Assembly: GCA_947501445.1 (NCBI GenBank)
Contig: CANMVS010000008.1
Coordinates: 1 to 64,000 of the forward strand
Length of the DNA: 64,000 bases
Source: an uncultured Rhizobiaceae group bacterium
GTDB taxonomy: Bacteria > Pseudomonadota > Alphaproteobacteria > Rhizobiales > Rhizobiaceae
Direction of reading: 5' to 3'
The notes under the pieces: generated by a model
What the model was told of the DNA's origin: nothing
The model's database searches: none
The model's input: the letters and a program-made list of their open reading frames with translations, nothing else
Translations under genes and position numbers: made by a program
Part shown: positions 1 to 8,166 of the stretch, one piece after another
Position numbering within the stretch: position 1 is the first letter of the stretch
How the letters are laid out: every line of letters begins with the position of its first letter

Positions 1-57
1 GCATGGTGATAACGCCATATCGGAAAAATCCCCGCTAAAAACACGCCAAACAGACTT

Positions 58-738
58 TCATGAAATTTCCGGGCTAACAAGATACGGTCCATTGTCTTTT
101 CCAAGGTACCTTCTGGCCGGTCCGGTCGAATCTGCCATGGCCAGTTTCAAATCAAGCAGAAGCACGTTACCGGCCCCAATTTCCGGTACAACAGCGTCCT
201 TTCTCCAGATCGTAAACCCCAGAGACCGATAGAATGATATGAACCGGGCTTCATCCCCAGCCTGACGTGCGGTGCTGGTACTTACCAGCATCCATCTCAT
301 CTTATTGTCGCGAAAATACCTCGCAGCCGCTAGAACGAGTGCAACAAATACACGCCTGGACTGCCAATCAGGTCGTACAATGGCGCGTGCAACTGTACAG
401 CCCAGGGTGAAGATCTCTGGGCTTATTTTCTGAATTTCGTATTCAGTTATGCAGAATGCCTGTAAGAATTTGTCAAAACGGTTGAGGCGAATAGAGCCGA
501 TGATTTCACCATCCGCTTCGGCGATAAAATTTGTACAGAAAGAATCCACCGGGTCTTCCAGACGCTTATTCACGTGATCTGCGGAATCGAGAAAGTGCCC
601 CTTTTTTTCCACATACTCACGATAACGAAATCGAAACAGACGCTCATGATCTGCAGCACATTCGCACTCGCGAACAACCCAGTCCTGCACCAGTGTCTGC
701 TTATTCATGGACGATGAACCTGTGATACTTTGTTCCAT
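58..738 (-). CDS. FeeM-like N-acyl amino acid synthase / GNAT-fold acyltransferase
   Basis: A 226-residue protein with the look of the N-acyl amino acid synthase (FeeM) branch of the GNAT/autoinducer-synthase fold. It has an N-terminal RFRYREYV segment, as in acyl-homoserine-lactone and FeeM enzymes, then IGSIRLNRF, a core beta strand FTLGCTVARAIVRPDWQSRR, and a C-terminal FYRSLGF helix typical of acetyltransferases. Family members join a fatty acyl group from acyl-ACP to an amino acid or related amine; the substrate here cannot be read from sequence. The gene stands alone with no acyl carrier protein or exporter beside it. The start is uncertain: ATG at 738 or the internal ATG at 708 (MNKQ), neither with a strong ribosome binding site. 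An inverted repeat lies 27 bp upstream. Confidence 0.6.
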   Translation of the reverse strand: MEQSITGSSSMNKQTLVQDWVVRECECAADHERLFRFRYREYVEKKGHFLDSADHVNKRLEDPVDSFCTNFIAEADGEIIGSIRLNRFDKFLQAFCITEYEIQKISPEIFTLGCTVARAIVRPDWQSRRVFVALVLAAARYFRDNKMRWMLVSTSTARQAGDEARFISFYRSLGFTIWRKDAVVPEIGAGNVLLLDLKLAMADSTGPARRYLGKDNGPYLVSPEIS

Positions 739-764
739 CAGTATATTGGCAATGTGTTATTTTA

Positions 765-791
765 AATATACAGTATTGTGTAATGTATATT
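765..791. promoter_or_regulatory. Inverted repeat upstream of the FeeM-like gene
   Basis: Perfect 8-bp arms AATATACA and TGTATATT are separated by 11 bp, inside an AT-rich gap between the FeeM-like gene (leftward) and the cupredoxin gene end. The position just upstream of the acyltransferase start fits an operator, but the low-complexity AT context means chance is possible. Confidence 0.35.
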
Positions 792-882
792 GTTTATCAA
801 GTAAAAATAGATGAACAAAAGAATTACTCACTGAATAGCTGTGATTTTGATTGCCACAACGTGCGATAGGTTCAATGCGCCG

Positions 883-1251
883 TCACTCAACAACAACCAA
901 CTTCAGTTCCGCCTTCATCATCGGGTGGAAACGGCAGTAATATGATGTCGCCGTATCCGCGGTTACCACAATGCTTCCAGTTGCCATGTTTTTGATTGTG
1001 CCGGTGTCCCAGCTGCGGTCCTTGGCGGTGGCCGTGTGCGGTGCGATGTCCCTGTTGAGCCATGTTATTGTGTCGCCTGGGCGAACGGTCAGAACGGCGG
1101 GGCTGAATTTGAATTTCTGGATCTCGACCTGATGCTCCTGCGGGGACGCACCAGCGGTGTTTTCCGCCTTGACCCGGTTGACAGGAAGCACCACGGCGGC
1201 AAGTGCTGCCGTGGTGTTCAACATGAAGTGTCGTCGGTTGAGAACGTACAT
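883..1251 (-). CDS. Tat-exported cupredoxin (type 1 copper protein)
   Basis: A 122-residue single-domain cupredoxin that probably carries electrons or copper in the periplasm. The N-terminus has a twin-arginine signature (NRRHFM, Arg6-Arg7) followed by an alanine-rich hydrophobic stretch, so Tat export of the folded protein is likely. Type 1 copper ligands are visible: His72 in the APHTA motif, then Cys106, His109 and Met111 or Met112 in YYCRFHPMM. The length and ligand spacing resemble amicyanin/pseudoazurin-like plastocyanin-family proteins. Its ATG follows directly on the TGA of the upstream DUF4142 gene with no spacer, so the two are almost certainly co-translated. Confidence 0.85.
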   Translation of the reverse strand: MYVLNRRHFMLNTTAALAAVVLPVNRVKAENTAGASPQEHQVEIQKFKFSPAVLTVRPGDTITWLNRDIAPHTATAKDRSWDTGTIKNMATGSIVVTADTATSYYCRFHPMMKAELKLVVVE

Positions 1252-1782
1252 TCAGTTTACTTCCGCAACCATCATTGTCGCGTGGCCCTCATGTGCCTTG
1301 AAAATTTCGAGACCAGCGGCAAACAGTGCCTTGACTTCGTCATTTTCAATATTGGGCAAAAAGGCATTTTCAACCAGATCATTGACTGCCTTGTGATAGG
1401 CCAGTTCATTTTCGGCATAGCGTCGATCAAAGGCTTCGCCACGCAATTGGCTCATCTCATCAATCAGTTTTTCCGCGTTGGCCTGAAGGGTCTGGCTGAG
1501 GAAATTGTCCTGTGGCTGGGCGTTGAGTTTTGCCAGCAGCGCCAACGCCTGCTCATTGACAGCGGTATGATCCCTGATCATCGTTTCAGCAAAGGCATGA
1601 ATGGCCGGATTTTCTGAAATTGCCAGCGCCAGGTGGGCGTAGCGGATATCTATATTGTCGGCAATATAGGCAACATGGGCGATTTCAAGATCGTTGAGAT
1701 CAGCCGGGCTTTGTGCCTGGGCTGTTCCGAAAGTAAGGCTCGTGGCCAGTCCGAAAGCCAGCAGTGCAGATTTGATGTTCAT
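1252..1782 (-). CDS. DUF4142-type periplasmic protein
   Basis: A 176-residue exported protein with an N-terminal Sec signal peptide (cleavage near AQAQS, residue 24), followed by a mostly helical domain. The pattern FAETMIRDHTAVNEQALALL and the C-terminal EIFKAHEGHATMM match the four-helix, ferritin-like DUF4142 family, whose members often have conserved histidines. The biochemical role is unknown. It is the first gene of a two-gene unit with the cupredoxin, which suggests a periplasmic redox or metal-related job. An inverted repeat at 1889-1916 separates it from the divergent AraC gene. Confidence 0.7.
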   Translation of the reverse strand: MNIKSALLAFGLATSLTFGTAQAQSPADLNDLEIAHVAYIADNIDIRYAHLALAISENPAIHAFAETMIRDHTAVNEQALALLAKLNAQPQDNFLSQTLQANAEKLIDEMSQLRGEAFDRRYAENELAYHKAVNDLVENAFLPNIENDEVKALFAAGLEIFKAHEGHATMMVAEVN

Positions 1783-1888
1783 GGGATCCTCCTACAGATG
1801 TGTTGCCGGATGCAATCTGCTCATCCAGATGCACCATTGAGAGACATTGAACGGCAAAATTACTGTTTTATGAATGATTGAAAACCCG

Positions 1889-1916
1889 AATAACTTGATT
1901 GATCGTTCAAGCTATT
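1889..1916. promoter_or_regulatory. Inverted repeat in the DUF4142/AraC divergent promoter
   Basis: Arms AATAACTTGA and TCAAGCTATT (9 of 10 pairing) are separated by 8 bp. It sits between two divergent genes, 50 bp before the AraC start and about 107 bp before the DUF4142 start. It is a candidate binding site for the adjacent AraC protein or another dimeric regulator. Confidence 0.4.
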
Positions 1917-1965
1917 CCGTCAATCAATGATAATGTGTAGTCTGGCTGGTGAACGAGGAACACAG

Positions 1966-2925
1966 ATGGATCTTCTAAGCGATATTCTTTCACACATGCG
2001 GCTTTCGGGTACGTTGTATTTTCGCACATCATTTACGTCGCCATGGAGCATTCGTGTGCCGGCCTATGAGAATGTTGCCCGGTTTCACTTTGCCCACAAG
2101 GGGCGTTGCCTTGTGCGTGTCGGTGATGAAAGCGCGCCCATATTGCTGGAGCAGGGCGATCTCGTGATCATCATGCGCGGCGCAAAACACACACTGTACT
2201 GTGATCCGAAAACTGAAAACCAGGCGGTTATGCTCGATACTGTTGTTGAGGAATCTGGCTTTGATGGCACCGGTGCTCTCGTCTATGGGGAACCTGGTAC
2301 CGACCATGAAACGCAACTCATCTGTGGCCATTTTGCCTTTGACGATGATGCCAGCCATCTGTTGATCGATGCATTGCCGGCCCATATCCACATCCGGAAC
2401 TATGGAGAGACCTCCGGCAATTGGATGGAAAGCACACTCAGGGTGATCGGCGCAGAGGCCGGTCGCGAAAACATGGGAAGTGATCTGATCGCATTGAAAA
2501 TGTCGGAGATCATATTTACCCAGGCATTGCGCACATTCCTGGCATCCGATGAGGCGACCCGACCAGTGCTTGCCGGATTTGCCGATGCAAAAATTGCCGA
2601 GGTGCTGACAGCTATCCACCGCAATCCCGGTTTTGCCTGGACACTCAATGACCTTGCCCGGATTGCCGGCATGTCACGCACATCCTTTGCGACCCGCTTT
2701 ACCGAGTGCATGACCATGACCCCGCTTGGTTACATCACCTTGTGGCGCATGCAGATTGCCCGGCAGCAATTGTCCACCAGCAAGGCGCCGATTATCGATA
2801 TTGCCCAGGCTGCAGGCTATCAGTCGGAGGCTGCATTCAGTCGTGTGTTCAAAAAACACCATGGATATGCACCGGCCGGTTATCGTCGTCAGGCGATGTC
2901 GGCGGTCAATTCAGTTACCCAGTAA
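1966..2925 (+). CDS. AraC-family regulator with N-terminal cupin (Cupin_6) domain
   Basis: About 319 residues. The N-terminal half is a cupin ligand-sensing domain (RFHFAHKGRCLVRV and LEQGDLVIIMRGAKHTL). The C-terminal 100 residues form two helix-turn-helix units (FAWTLNDLARIAGMSRTSF and IIDIAQAAGYQSEAAFSRVFKKHHGYAPAGYRR), the AraC signature. The start at 1966 is preferred over ATG at 1927 because a GAGGAA ribosome binding site lies directly upstream and the cupin begins there (MDLLSDIL). AraC proteins of this branch usually control a nearby gene. The candidates here are the divergent DUF4142/cupredoxin pair or the convergent YHS gene. Confidence 0.9.
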   Translation: MDLLSDILSHMRLSGTLYFRTSFTSPWSIRVPAYENVARFHFAHKGRCLVRVGDESAPILLEQGDLVIIMRGAKHTLYCDPKTENQAVMLDTVVEESGFDGTGALVYGEPGTDHETQLICGHFAFDDDASHLLIDALPAHIHIRNYGETSGNWMESTLRVIGAEAGRENMGSDLIALKMSEIIFTQALRTFLASDEATRPVLAGFADAKIAEVLTAIHRNPGFAWTLNDLARIAGMSRTSFATRFTECMTMTPLGYITLWRMQIARQQLSTSKAPIIDIAQAAGYQSEAAFSRVFKKHHGYAPAGYRRQAMSAVNSVTQ

Positions 2926-2954
2926 AGACCCGGGATATTTTAATCTGCAGACAT

Positions 2955-2982
2955 AAAAAGCCCCGGAATTCCTCCCGGGGTT
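2955..2982 (-). terminator. Rho-independent terminator of the YHS gene
   Basis: Read leftward, a CCCCGG / CCGGGG stem with an 8-nt loop is followed by GCTTTTTA. It lies about 120 bp beyond the YHS stop, past a copy of the dispersed repeat. The + strand reading lacks a T-tract, so it serves the minus-strand transcript. Confidence 0.6.
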
Positions 2983-3009
2983 GCGCCAATAATGTGGGGT
3001 TGATCAGGG

Positions 3010-3106
3010 CACTTCAGGTTTTGACGGAATCGGCAAAAGCTGAATGCATCAACATAATCAAAGGCCGAAACCGTTGTCCGGTTTCTGAAAGAACGTCAAA
3101 CGGTTT
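3010..3106 (-). repeat. Dispersed double-hairpin repeat, copy 1
   Basis: Reverse-orientation copy of a roughly 100-bp intergenic element. The inner stem is TTCAGGTTTTG / CAAAAGCTGAA. The outer part (CCGTTGTCCGGTTTCTGA...) is degraded relative to the consensus. Its end overlaps the stop codon of the YHS gene (3105-3107). Confidence 0.85.
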
Positions 3107-3632
3107 AGTTGGAAATTGGTCCAATGGCCCCGTCGTATTGCGGAATTTCGCGGTCGGAAGCACCCTTGGATTCAATTGTGTTCCAATTGACATTGGCTGT
3201 AGAAATGTTTCCTGGAACATCTTCTTCCCAAAAGGACACAACATTCTTGGTGATGTTCAGGTAGAGCTTTCCATCAACAATGCGCCACAGATGCGGGTTT
3301 GCCGGAACTTTGCCACCCTGGGCAACACCATAGGCGCAATGGCCATCAAACAATGGTGCATATTTTGCCGGATCAGCGACAAATTTGTCGCGATTGGCTG
3401 CAGTTGAGAATGCCCATTTTGCACCATTGTAGTCAGCACTATAGGCTTTGTTACCGCGCACTGCTGGTGTCTGTGCCGTGCCAATCGGTTTTGAATCCAG
3501 ATCATGATAGGCAACAACATCATATCCCGATACGGCATAACCGGAACTATCGACATATTGATCTCCTGCAAACGCCGTGAAGGCGCTTCCGGCGACAAAG
3601 GCAAGGGCAAGGGCAGTAGAACGAATGGACAT
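3105..3632 (-). CDS. Exported YHS-domain protein
   Basis: A 175-residue protein with a clear Sec signal peptide (cleaved near TAFAGD, residue 22). It is followed by one YHS-type domain containing GYDVVAYHDLDSKPIGT, YNGAKWAFSTAANRDKFVADPAKYAP and DGHCAYGVAQG. Family members are small periplasmic proteins often linked to metal handling; no enzyme activity is established for this form. It is monocistronic and divergent from the GGT-like gene, with its own terminator at 2955-2982. The stop codon is supplied by the edge of repeat copy 1, so insertion of the repeat may have set the present C-terminus. Confidence 0.85.
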   Translation of the reverse strand: MSIRSTALALAFVAGSAFTAFAGDQYVDSSGYAVSGYDVVAYHDLDSKPIGTAQTPAVRGNKAYSADYNGAKWAFSTAANRDKFVADPAKYAPLFDGHCAYGVAQGGKVPANPHLWRIVDGKLYLNITKNVVSFWEEDVPGNISTANVNWNTIESKGASDREIPQYDGAIGPISN

Positions 3633-3924
3633 GGCATATCTCCCGTTGAGGCTGTTTCGAGATGGAAACTACATTCGTGCCTTTTGAATTGCCATTCACA
3701 GCTAAACACAGGTTTGTTAGGCGCGCGTGTTTTTGAGTTGACAGCCCCCGCTGATTGCCGGGTCGGGGATTGGTTCCGGCGATGTCATGCAACCTGAAAT
3801 TTTGTTTCAGTGCATCTATTTTACAAAACAAGCTTCCACTTCACTGCAATGGGTCATAAACTTGCTGATCTGCTGGCAGCCTTGTTCCGGGTAGGCCATC
3901 CCCAAGTTTGTTATGGTGATATTT

Positions 3925-5520
3925 ATGAGAGATTTGTCCCTTCCTGGCCGTTCCCCGGTCCATTCGACCAATGGTATGGCCGCAACATCCCATGCATTGG
4001 CAACACAAACGGCCATCGCTGTGCTGAGCCGTGGCGGCAATGCCATGGATGCGGCAATTGCGGCTTGTGCGGTTCAGTGTGTGGTGGAACCCGGATCAAC
4101 CGGCATTGGCGGCGATTGCTTTTGCCTCTATGCACCCGAGGGAAGCACCGACATTGTTGCCTATAACGGATCAGGTCGGGCGCCGGCTGGCGCTGATCTT
4201 GAAACGCTGAATGGCAAGGGTGTTTTCGAGATCGAACGGCATTCTCCTCACGCGGTTACCGTGCCGGGAGCCATTGATGCCTGGGCGCGGTTGAGTGCTG
4301 ACCATGGCAGGATGACGCTTGGCGAGGTTCTGGCACCTGCCATAGATCTGGCCGAAAACGGGTTTCCCATTTCTTCACGGGTTCATACTGATTTCGCCGT
4401 CAATGCAGATTTTCTGCGTCGCAATCCGGTTGCCGCTGGCATTTACCTGCCGAATGACGAGGTGCCGGCGGTGGGTGCATTGCACCGTCTTCCAGCGCTT
4501 GGCGCATCGCTCAGGCAGATTGCCGAAGGTGGACGCGACGCCTTTTATTCCGGAGCGATTGCGCATGATATTGTTGATCATCTACAGGCGCTTGGCGGAT
4601 TGCACACATTGGATGATTTTGCCAGTGCCACCGGGGAATATGTGACCCCAATCTCTTCATCATTTCGCGGTCGAACCATATATGAATGTCCGCCCAATGG
4701 GCAGGGTGTCATTGCACTGCTATTGTTGAACATGATGCAGCAGATGGATATTGATCCCGACGGACCGATGACTGCAGATCGCATTCATATGGAGATTGAG
4801 GCGTGTCGATTGGCCTATGGCGCCCGCAATCAACTGGTTGCAGATCCTGCGTTTGGCGCCGTGCCGATTGATGTTCTGCTGTCTGATGGCTATGCCAAGC
4901 AACTATGCAGTGCCATCGACCCGGAAAGGGTGCAGGTGCCAGGTGACGATATCGTGCTGCCCCAGCACCATGACACGGTTTACATCACCGTTGTCGACAA
5001 GGATCGCAACGCCTGCAGTTTCATCAATACGCTTTTCAATTTCTTTGGCAGTGGCATCACTGCACCTCAGTCCGGCGTTGTTCTGCAAAATCGTGGACAG
5101 GGCTTTTCCATGCAGGCCGGTCACCCCAACTGTATTGCACCGGGCAAACGCCCCTTGCATACGATCATTCCGGCGATCGAGGCGCAAAACGGCAAGGCCA
5201 CAATGTCTTTCGGGGTTATGGGTGGGCAGTATCAGGCACTGGGTCAGATGCAGTTTTTGACACGCCACGTCGACTTTGGTTGCGACCTGCAAAAGGCGAT
5301 GGATCTGCCACGTTTCATGGCGGATCCCTTCAGCGGAAAAGTTGAACTGGAAAGAGCCATTGGTGCGGATATCAGGCAGGAACTGGTTCGTCGTGGGCAT
5401 GATATTGAAGACGCCAAAATTCCAATCGGCGGATCACAGGCCATCGCCATCGACTGGGAGAACAATGTCCTGACCGGCGCCTCCGACCCACGCAAGGACG
5501 GCTGCGCCATTGGCTATTGA
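3925..5520 (+). CDS. Gamma-glutamyltransferase-family Ntn hydrolase
   Basis: About 531 residues, full length for the family, with no signal peptide, so probably cytoplasmic, unlike classical periplasmic GGT. Family features are the N-terminal ATSHALATQTAIAVLSRGGNA-type block, the glycine-rich TGIGGDCF segment, the autoprocessing nucleophile Thr351 in HDTVYITVVD, and the late KRPLHTIIPAI motif. These enzymes self-cleave and transfer or hydrolyse gamma-glutamyl groups, but cytoplasmic homologues include acylases with other amide substrates. ATG 3925 is chosen over 3913 as the better family match; the ribosome binding site does not decide. It overlaps the next gene by 11 bp, so the two are co-translated. 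Confidence 0.85.
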   Translation: MRDLSLPGRSPVHSTNGMAATSHALATQTAIAVLSRGGNAMDAAIAACAVQCVVEPGSTGIGGDCFCLYAPEGSTDIVAYNGSGRAPAGADLETLNGKGVFEIERHSPHAVTVPGAIDAWARLSADHGRMTLGEVLAPAIDLAENGFPISSRVHTDFAVNADFLRRNPVAAGIYLPNDEVPAVGALHRLPALGASLRQIAEGGRDAFYSGAIAHDIVDHLQALGGLHTLDDFASATGEYVTPISSSFRGRTIYECPPNGQGVIALLLLNMMQQMDIDPDGPMTADRIHMEIEACRLAYGARNQLVADPAFGAVPIDVLLSDGYAKQLCSAIDPERVQVPGDDIVLPQHHDTVYITVVDKDRNACSFINTLFNFFGSGITAPQSGVVLQNRGQGFSMQAGHPNCIAPGKRPLHTIIPAIEAQNGKATMSFGVMGGQYQALGQMQFLTRHVDFGCDLQKAMDLPRFMADPFSGKVELERAIGADIRQELVRRGHDIEDAKIPIGGSQAIAIDWENNVLTGASDPRKDGCAIGY

Positions 5521-6973
5521 TGTACGTCCGGCGACCCAAAACGATGGGTTGACCTATCTGCTGGCTAGCCTGTCTGCCTGTGTGCTGTGTGTTGCGTCGA
5601 TCATTGCAACGATTTTTGATACGCCTGCTGCAAACGCTGCTTCGGCTGCATTCTTCCTGTTTTTCCTGCTCTTTTGTCAGGTGTATTTTGGATTGCGCGA
5701 ACGGTTGCTTCTTGCGCTCGCGGGGTTGGCAACAGTTGCGGCGATCCTGCAACTTGGCTCGAATGCTGCCGGGCCGGTTATGGCTGATTTATCCCGTGCA
5801 GCCTATCTGGCAACATTCATTATGCTGATGGCCAGCTTGCGTGAGGGGGCGATGCACTCTTCTGCGGTGCTTGCCATTGGGCGCTATCTCACCGGTCAAC
5901 CAACAGGTCGGCGCTATATGGCGTTGCATATCGGTGGGCATTTTGTCGGTGTTATTCTCAATTTTGGCGCCATCAGTCTTTTGGGGCCCCTGATCAAACG
6001 CGGTGTTGATTCTAAAGCAGGGGAAGGTCCACCGGTCCTTTCTGAAATCCGCTTGCGCCGACAGATCAGCGCGCTGAGCCGGGGGTTTGCCTGGTTTAAT
6101 ATCTGGGCACCGACAGCGATTGCGCAGGCTGTCGTCCTCACGCTGGTCCCCGGATCGCGTGCCGGGATCATCGCAATTGCTGGTATTGTCACCGCATTGA
6201 TACTTTTGTTTGTCGGCTGGGCTGAAGACAGGCTGACGGGTCAGCGGGCGCGCCAAAGATTGGCTCAAGATGGCAATCTGCCGACCAGTACACATGTGCC
6301 GATATTTCCAGGTGCCCAGTTCATCCGGTTTGGTGTGGTGGCCACCAGTCTCATTGTGCTGGCAATTGTTATCAGTCGCCTGGTCGCCATTCCACTCGTT
6401 TCAGCCATCATGATGGCGTCCGTTCCGGTCACACTTGCGTGGATGGGCGTCCAGTGGCGCTTGCGCCGCGAACCCGACATCGGTTCACTGGTTCATCGGG
6501 CAAAGGTTCTGTTTCGTACATCCATACCGGCTGGTAGCCCGGAAGCAGCAACGCTGGGACTTGCAGGCTACATCGGCATTTTATCCGCTGGCCTGGTGAA
6601 CAGAAGTTGGCTGGCTGACACCCTGTCGCTGGAAAGCTGGAACCCGACCATGATCTGTATCTCGGTAACGGCCATTATTCCGCTGGCGTCATGCATTGGC
6701 CTGCCACCGATGATGGTTGTCACTTTTTTGGGCGGCCTGCTGGTTTCCGTGCCACAACTGGATCTGCAGCCCACATTGCTCGGATTCGCCCTGCTCGTGG
6801 GATGGGCGCTTAATCTGACCGGGTCACCATTTGGTGCGACGTCCCTCATGCTTACCCGTGTGATTGACATCTCGGGTGCTGTTTACGCGTGGAAGTGGAA
6901 TGGACTGTTTACGTTGATCTCCTGGGCGGTTGCGGCCATTGTCATATTGGTTCTTGGCACCCTGCTTGGTTAG
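5510..6973 (+). CDS. Uncharacterised polytopic membrane protein, transporter-like
   Basis: A 487-residue very hydrophobic protein with roughly ten to twelve membrane segments and a charged central loop (WAEDRLTGQRARQRLAQDG). Features include GGHFVGVILNFGAISLLGPL near residue 145 and the C-terminal LTGSPFGATSLMLTR, reminiscent of the glycine-rich re-entrant regions of ion-transporter-superfamily permeases. I do not recognise the exact family. The 11-bp overlap with the GGT-like gene implies one functional unit; an attractive but unproven reading is import of the amide or gamma-glutamyl substrate that the GGT-like enzyme splits. A repeat copy begins right after the stop. Confidence 0.7.
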   Translation: MAIDVRPATQNDGLTYLLASLSACVLCVASIIATIFDTPAANAASAAFFLFFLLFCQVYFGLRERLLLALAGLATVAAILQLGSNAAGPVMADLSRAAYLATFIMLMASLREGAMHSSAVLAIGRYLTGQPTGRRYMALHIGGHFVGVILNFGAISLLGPLIKRGVDSKAGEGPPVLSEIRLRRQISALSRGFAWFNIWAPTAIAQAVVLTLVPGSRAGIIAIAGIVTALILLFVGWAEDRLTGQRARQRLAQDGNLPTSTHVPIFPGAQFIRFGVVATSLIVLAIVISRLVAIPLVSAIMMASVPVTLAWMGVQWRLRREPDIGSLVHRAKVLFRTSIPAGSPEAATLGLAGYIGILSAGLVNRSWLADTLSLESWNPTMICISVTAIIPLASCIGLPPMMVVTFLGGLLVSVPQLDLQPTLLGFALLVGWALNLTGSPFGATSLMLTRVIDISGAVYAWKWNGLFTLISWAVAAIVILVLGTLLG

Positions 6974-7069
6974 CCGGTTTCACGTTTTGCCAAAAAACGG
7001 GACAACGGTGTTGGCCTTTGATTTTGTTGATACATTCAGATTTTGCCGCTTCCGTCAAAGCCTGAATTA
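6974..7069 (+). repeat. Dispersed double-hairpin repeat, copy 2
   Basis: Forward copy starting on the base after the TAG stop of the membrane protein. The outer hairpin is CCGGTTTCACG...AAAACGG; the inner hairpin is ATTCAGATTTTG / CAAAGCCTGAAT with two mismatches. It lies between a rightward and a leftward gene. Confidence 0.85.
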
Positions 7070-7168
7070 CCCCAATCTCCCCGGTTGCCAATGGAATCGG
7101 CAAAACTGTTGCTGCCAATATGGCCAAACTTACCTTCAAATGTCCGTGCAGATCAAACGTCAGGGGTG

Positions 7169-8059
7169 TTATCCAAATCGATGGCATGGCAGGCCTTTCA
7201 CTGCAGGTTTGATTGCATAAAGGCCACCTTCGTGCGGATTGCGTTCCAGATGTTCCGGACCCATCGTAAATCTTGCTGAAGTAACAAAGAGCGTGTCGAT
7301 GTCTTTGCCGCCGAAAGCACAACTTGTTGGCCAGGAACACGGCAGCTCATACACCTGTATAATATCGCCATCGGGGCTCATCCGCAGCACACAGCGACCA
7401 TCCACAACCCGGCAATTCCATATGTTGCCCTGGCTATCCATTGTTGAGCCATCCGGCAGGCCGCGCTCAAATCCGGCAAGAATAGTGCGCCGGTTGTCAA
7501 GGCGACCGGATGAAGGATCGAGGCAATAGCTGTAGATCTCGTTTTTCAAGCTGTCAGCGGTGATCAATCGTCCATCCTGCGTCCAGACAAATGTGTTGGT
7601 GATGCCGAATGTATCGTCGCTGATCCGGGAAACGTGGCCATCAGCAGTACAACGGAATAATTGTCCGGTATCGTCGGTTACCTCGTTCGGGCTGCCGTCC
7701 GGCGCAATATTGTTTTGCATTGTACCGAGCCACAGGGCGCCGTCCGGCCCGACGACACCCTCGTTCAATCGATTTCCCGGACGTTCTGTTTCAACTTTTG
7801 CCAGTGGACGGAATGGGTCGCCGTAGTCCCAAAGAAAAATTTCCTTAGTGAGTGCAACAACGGCACCACCGTCTTTGCGCAAACCGATTGAGGTTACAAA
7901 ATCGGGCGTGCTCCAATTCCGGTGAACGCCCGTCTGCGGATCAAGGGCGTGAATGGATTTCCCAACAATATCAACCCACAAGAGCCTTTGCTCCAATACA
8001 TCCCAAATCAGACTTTCGCCAACAATATTTTTGGCGGGATAGATCAATTCAGCGGTCAT
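7169..8059 (-). CDS. SMP-30/gluconolactonase family sugar lactonase
   Basis: About 296 residues of a six-bladed beta-propeller lactonase of the SMP-30/regucalcin family. It would open an aldonolactone to the free aldonic acid. Diagnostic segments are GESLIWDVLEQRLLWVDIVGKSI at the N-terminus (metal-binding Glu in GES), RPGNRLNEGVVGPDGALWLGTM (Asn and Asp ligands), FVWTQDGRLITADS and LPDGSTMDSQGNIW. The ATG at 8059 is preferred over TTG 8089 because AAAGGAACC precedes it at good spacing. It is divergent from the FCD regulator, with a perfect palindrome between them, and belongs functionally with the downstream sugar-acid cluster. Confidence 0.9.
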   Translation of the reverse strand: MTAELIYPAKNIVGESLIWDVLEQRLLWVDIVGKSIHALDPQTGVHRNWSTPDFVTSIGLRKDGGAVVALTKEIFLWDYGDPFRPLAKVETERPGNRLNEGVVGPDGALWLGTMQNNIAPDGSPNEVTDDTGQLFRCTADGHVSRISDDTFGITNTFVWTQDGRLITADSLKNEIYSYCLDPSSGRLDNRRTILAGFERGLPDGSTMDSQGNIWNCRVVDGRCVLRMSPDGDIIQVYELPCSWPTSCAFGGKDIDTLFVTSARFTMGPEHLERNPHEGGLYAIKPAVKGLPCHRFG

Positions 8060-8123
8060 CAGTGGTTCCTTTTCGTTAAGTGTTGACAACAGGAATAGCC
8101 AAACCTATAAAACAATACAAGTA

Positions 8124-8140
8124 AACCTGTCAGACAGGTT
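8124..8140. promoter_or_regulatory. Perfect 17-bp palindrome, probable FCD/GntR operator
   Basis: AACCTGTCAGACAGGTT is a perfect dyad around A8132. It lies between the divergent lactonase (start 8059) and the GntR/FCD regulator (start 8167), where autoregulatory operators of this family are usually found. It probably controls both directions of the sugar-acid cluster. Confidence 0.75.
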
Positions 8141-8166
8141 GGCATATTCAGGCGACAAGGCACATA

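Noticed and set aside
1036-1617. A 193-residue plus-strand frame opposite the cupredoxin and DUF4142 genes
   Set aside because: The minus-strand products have signal peptides and copper-ligand motifs; the plus-strand frame has none and spans both genes and their junction.
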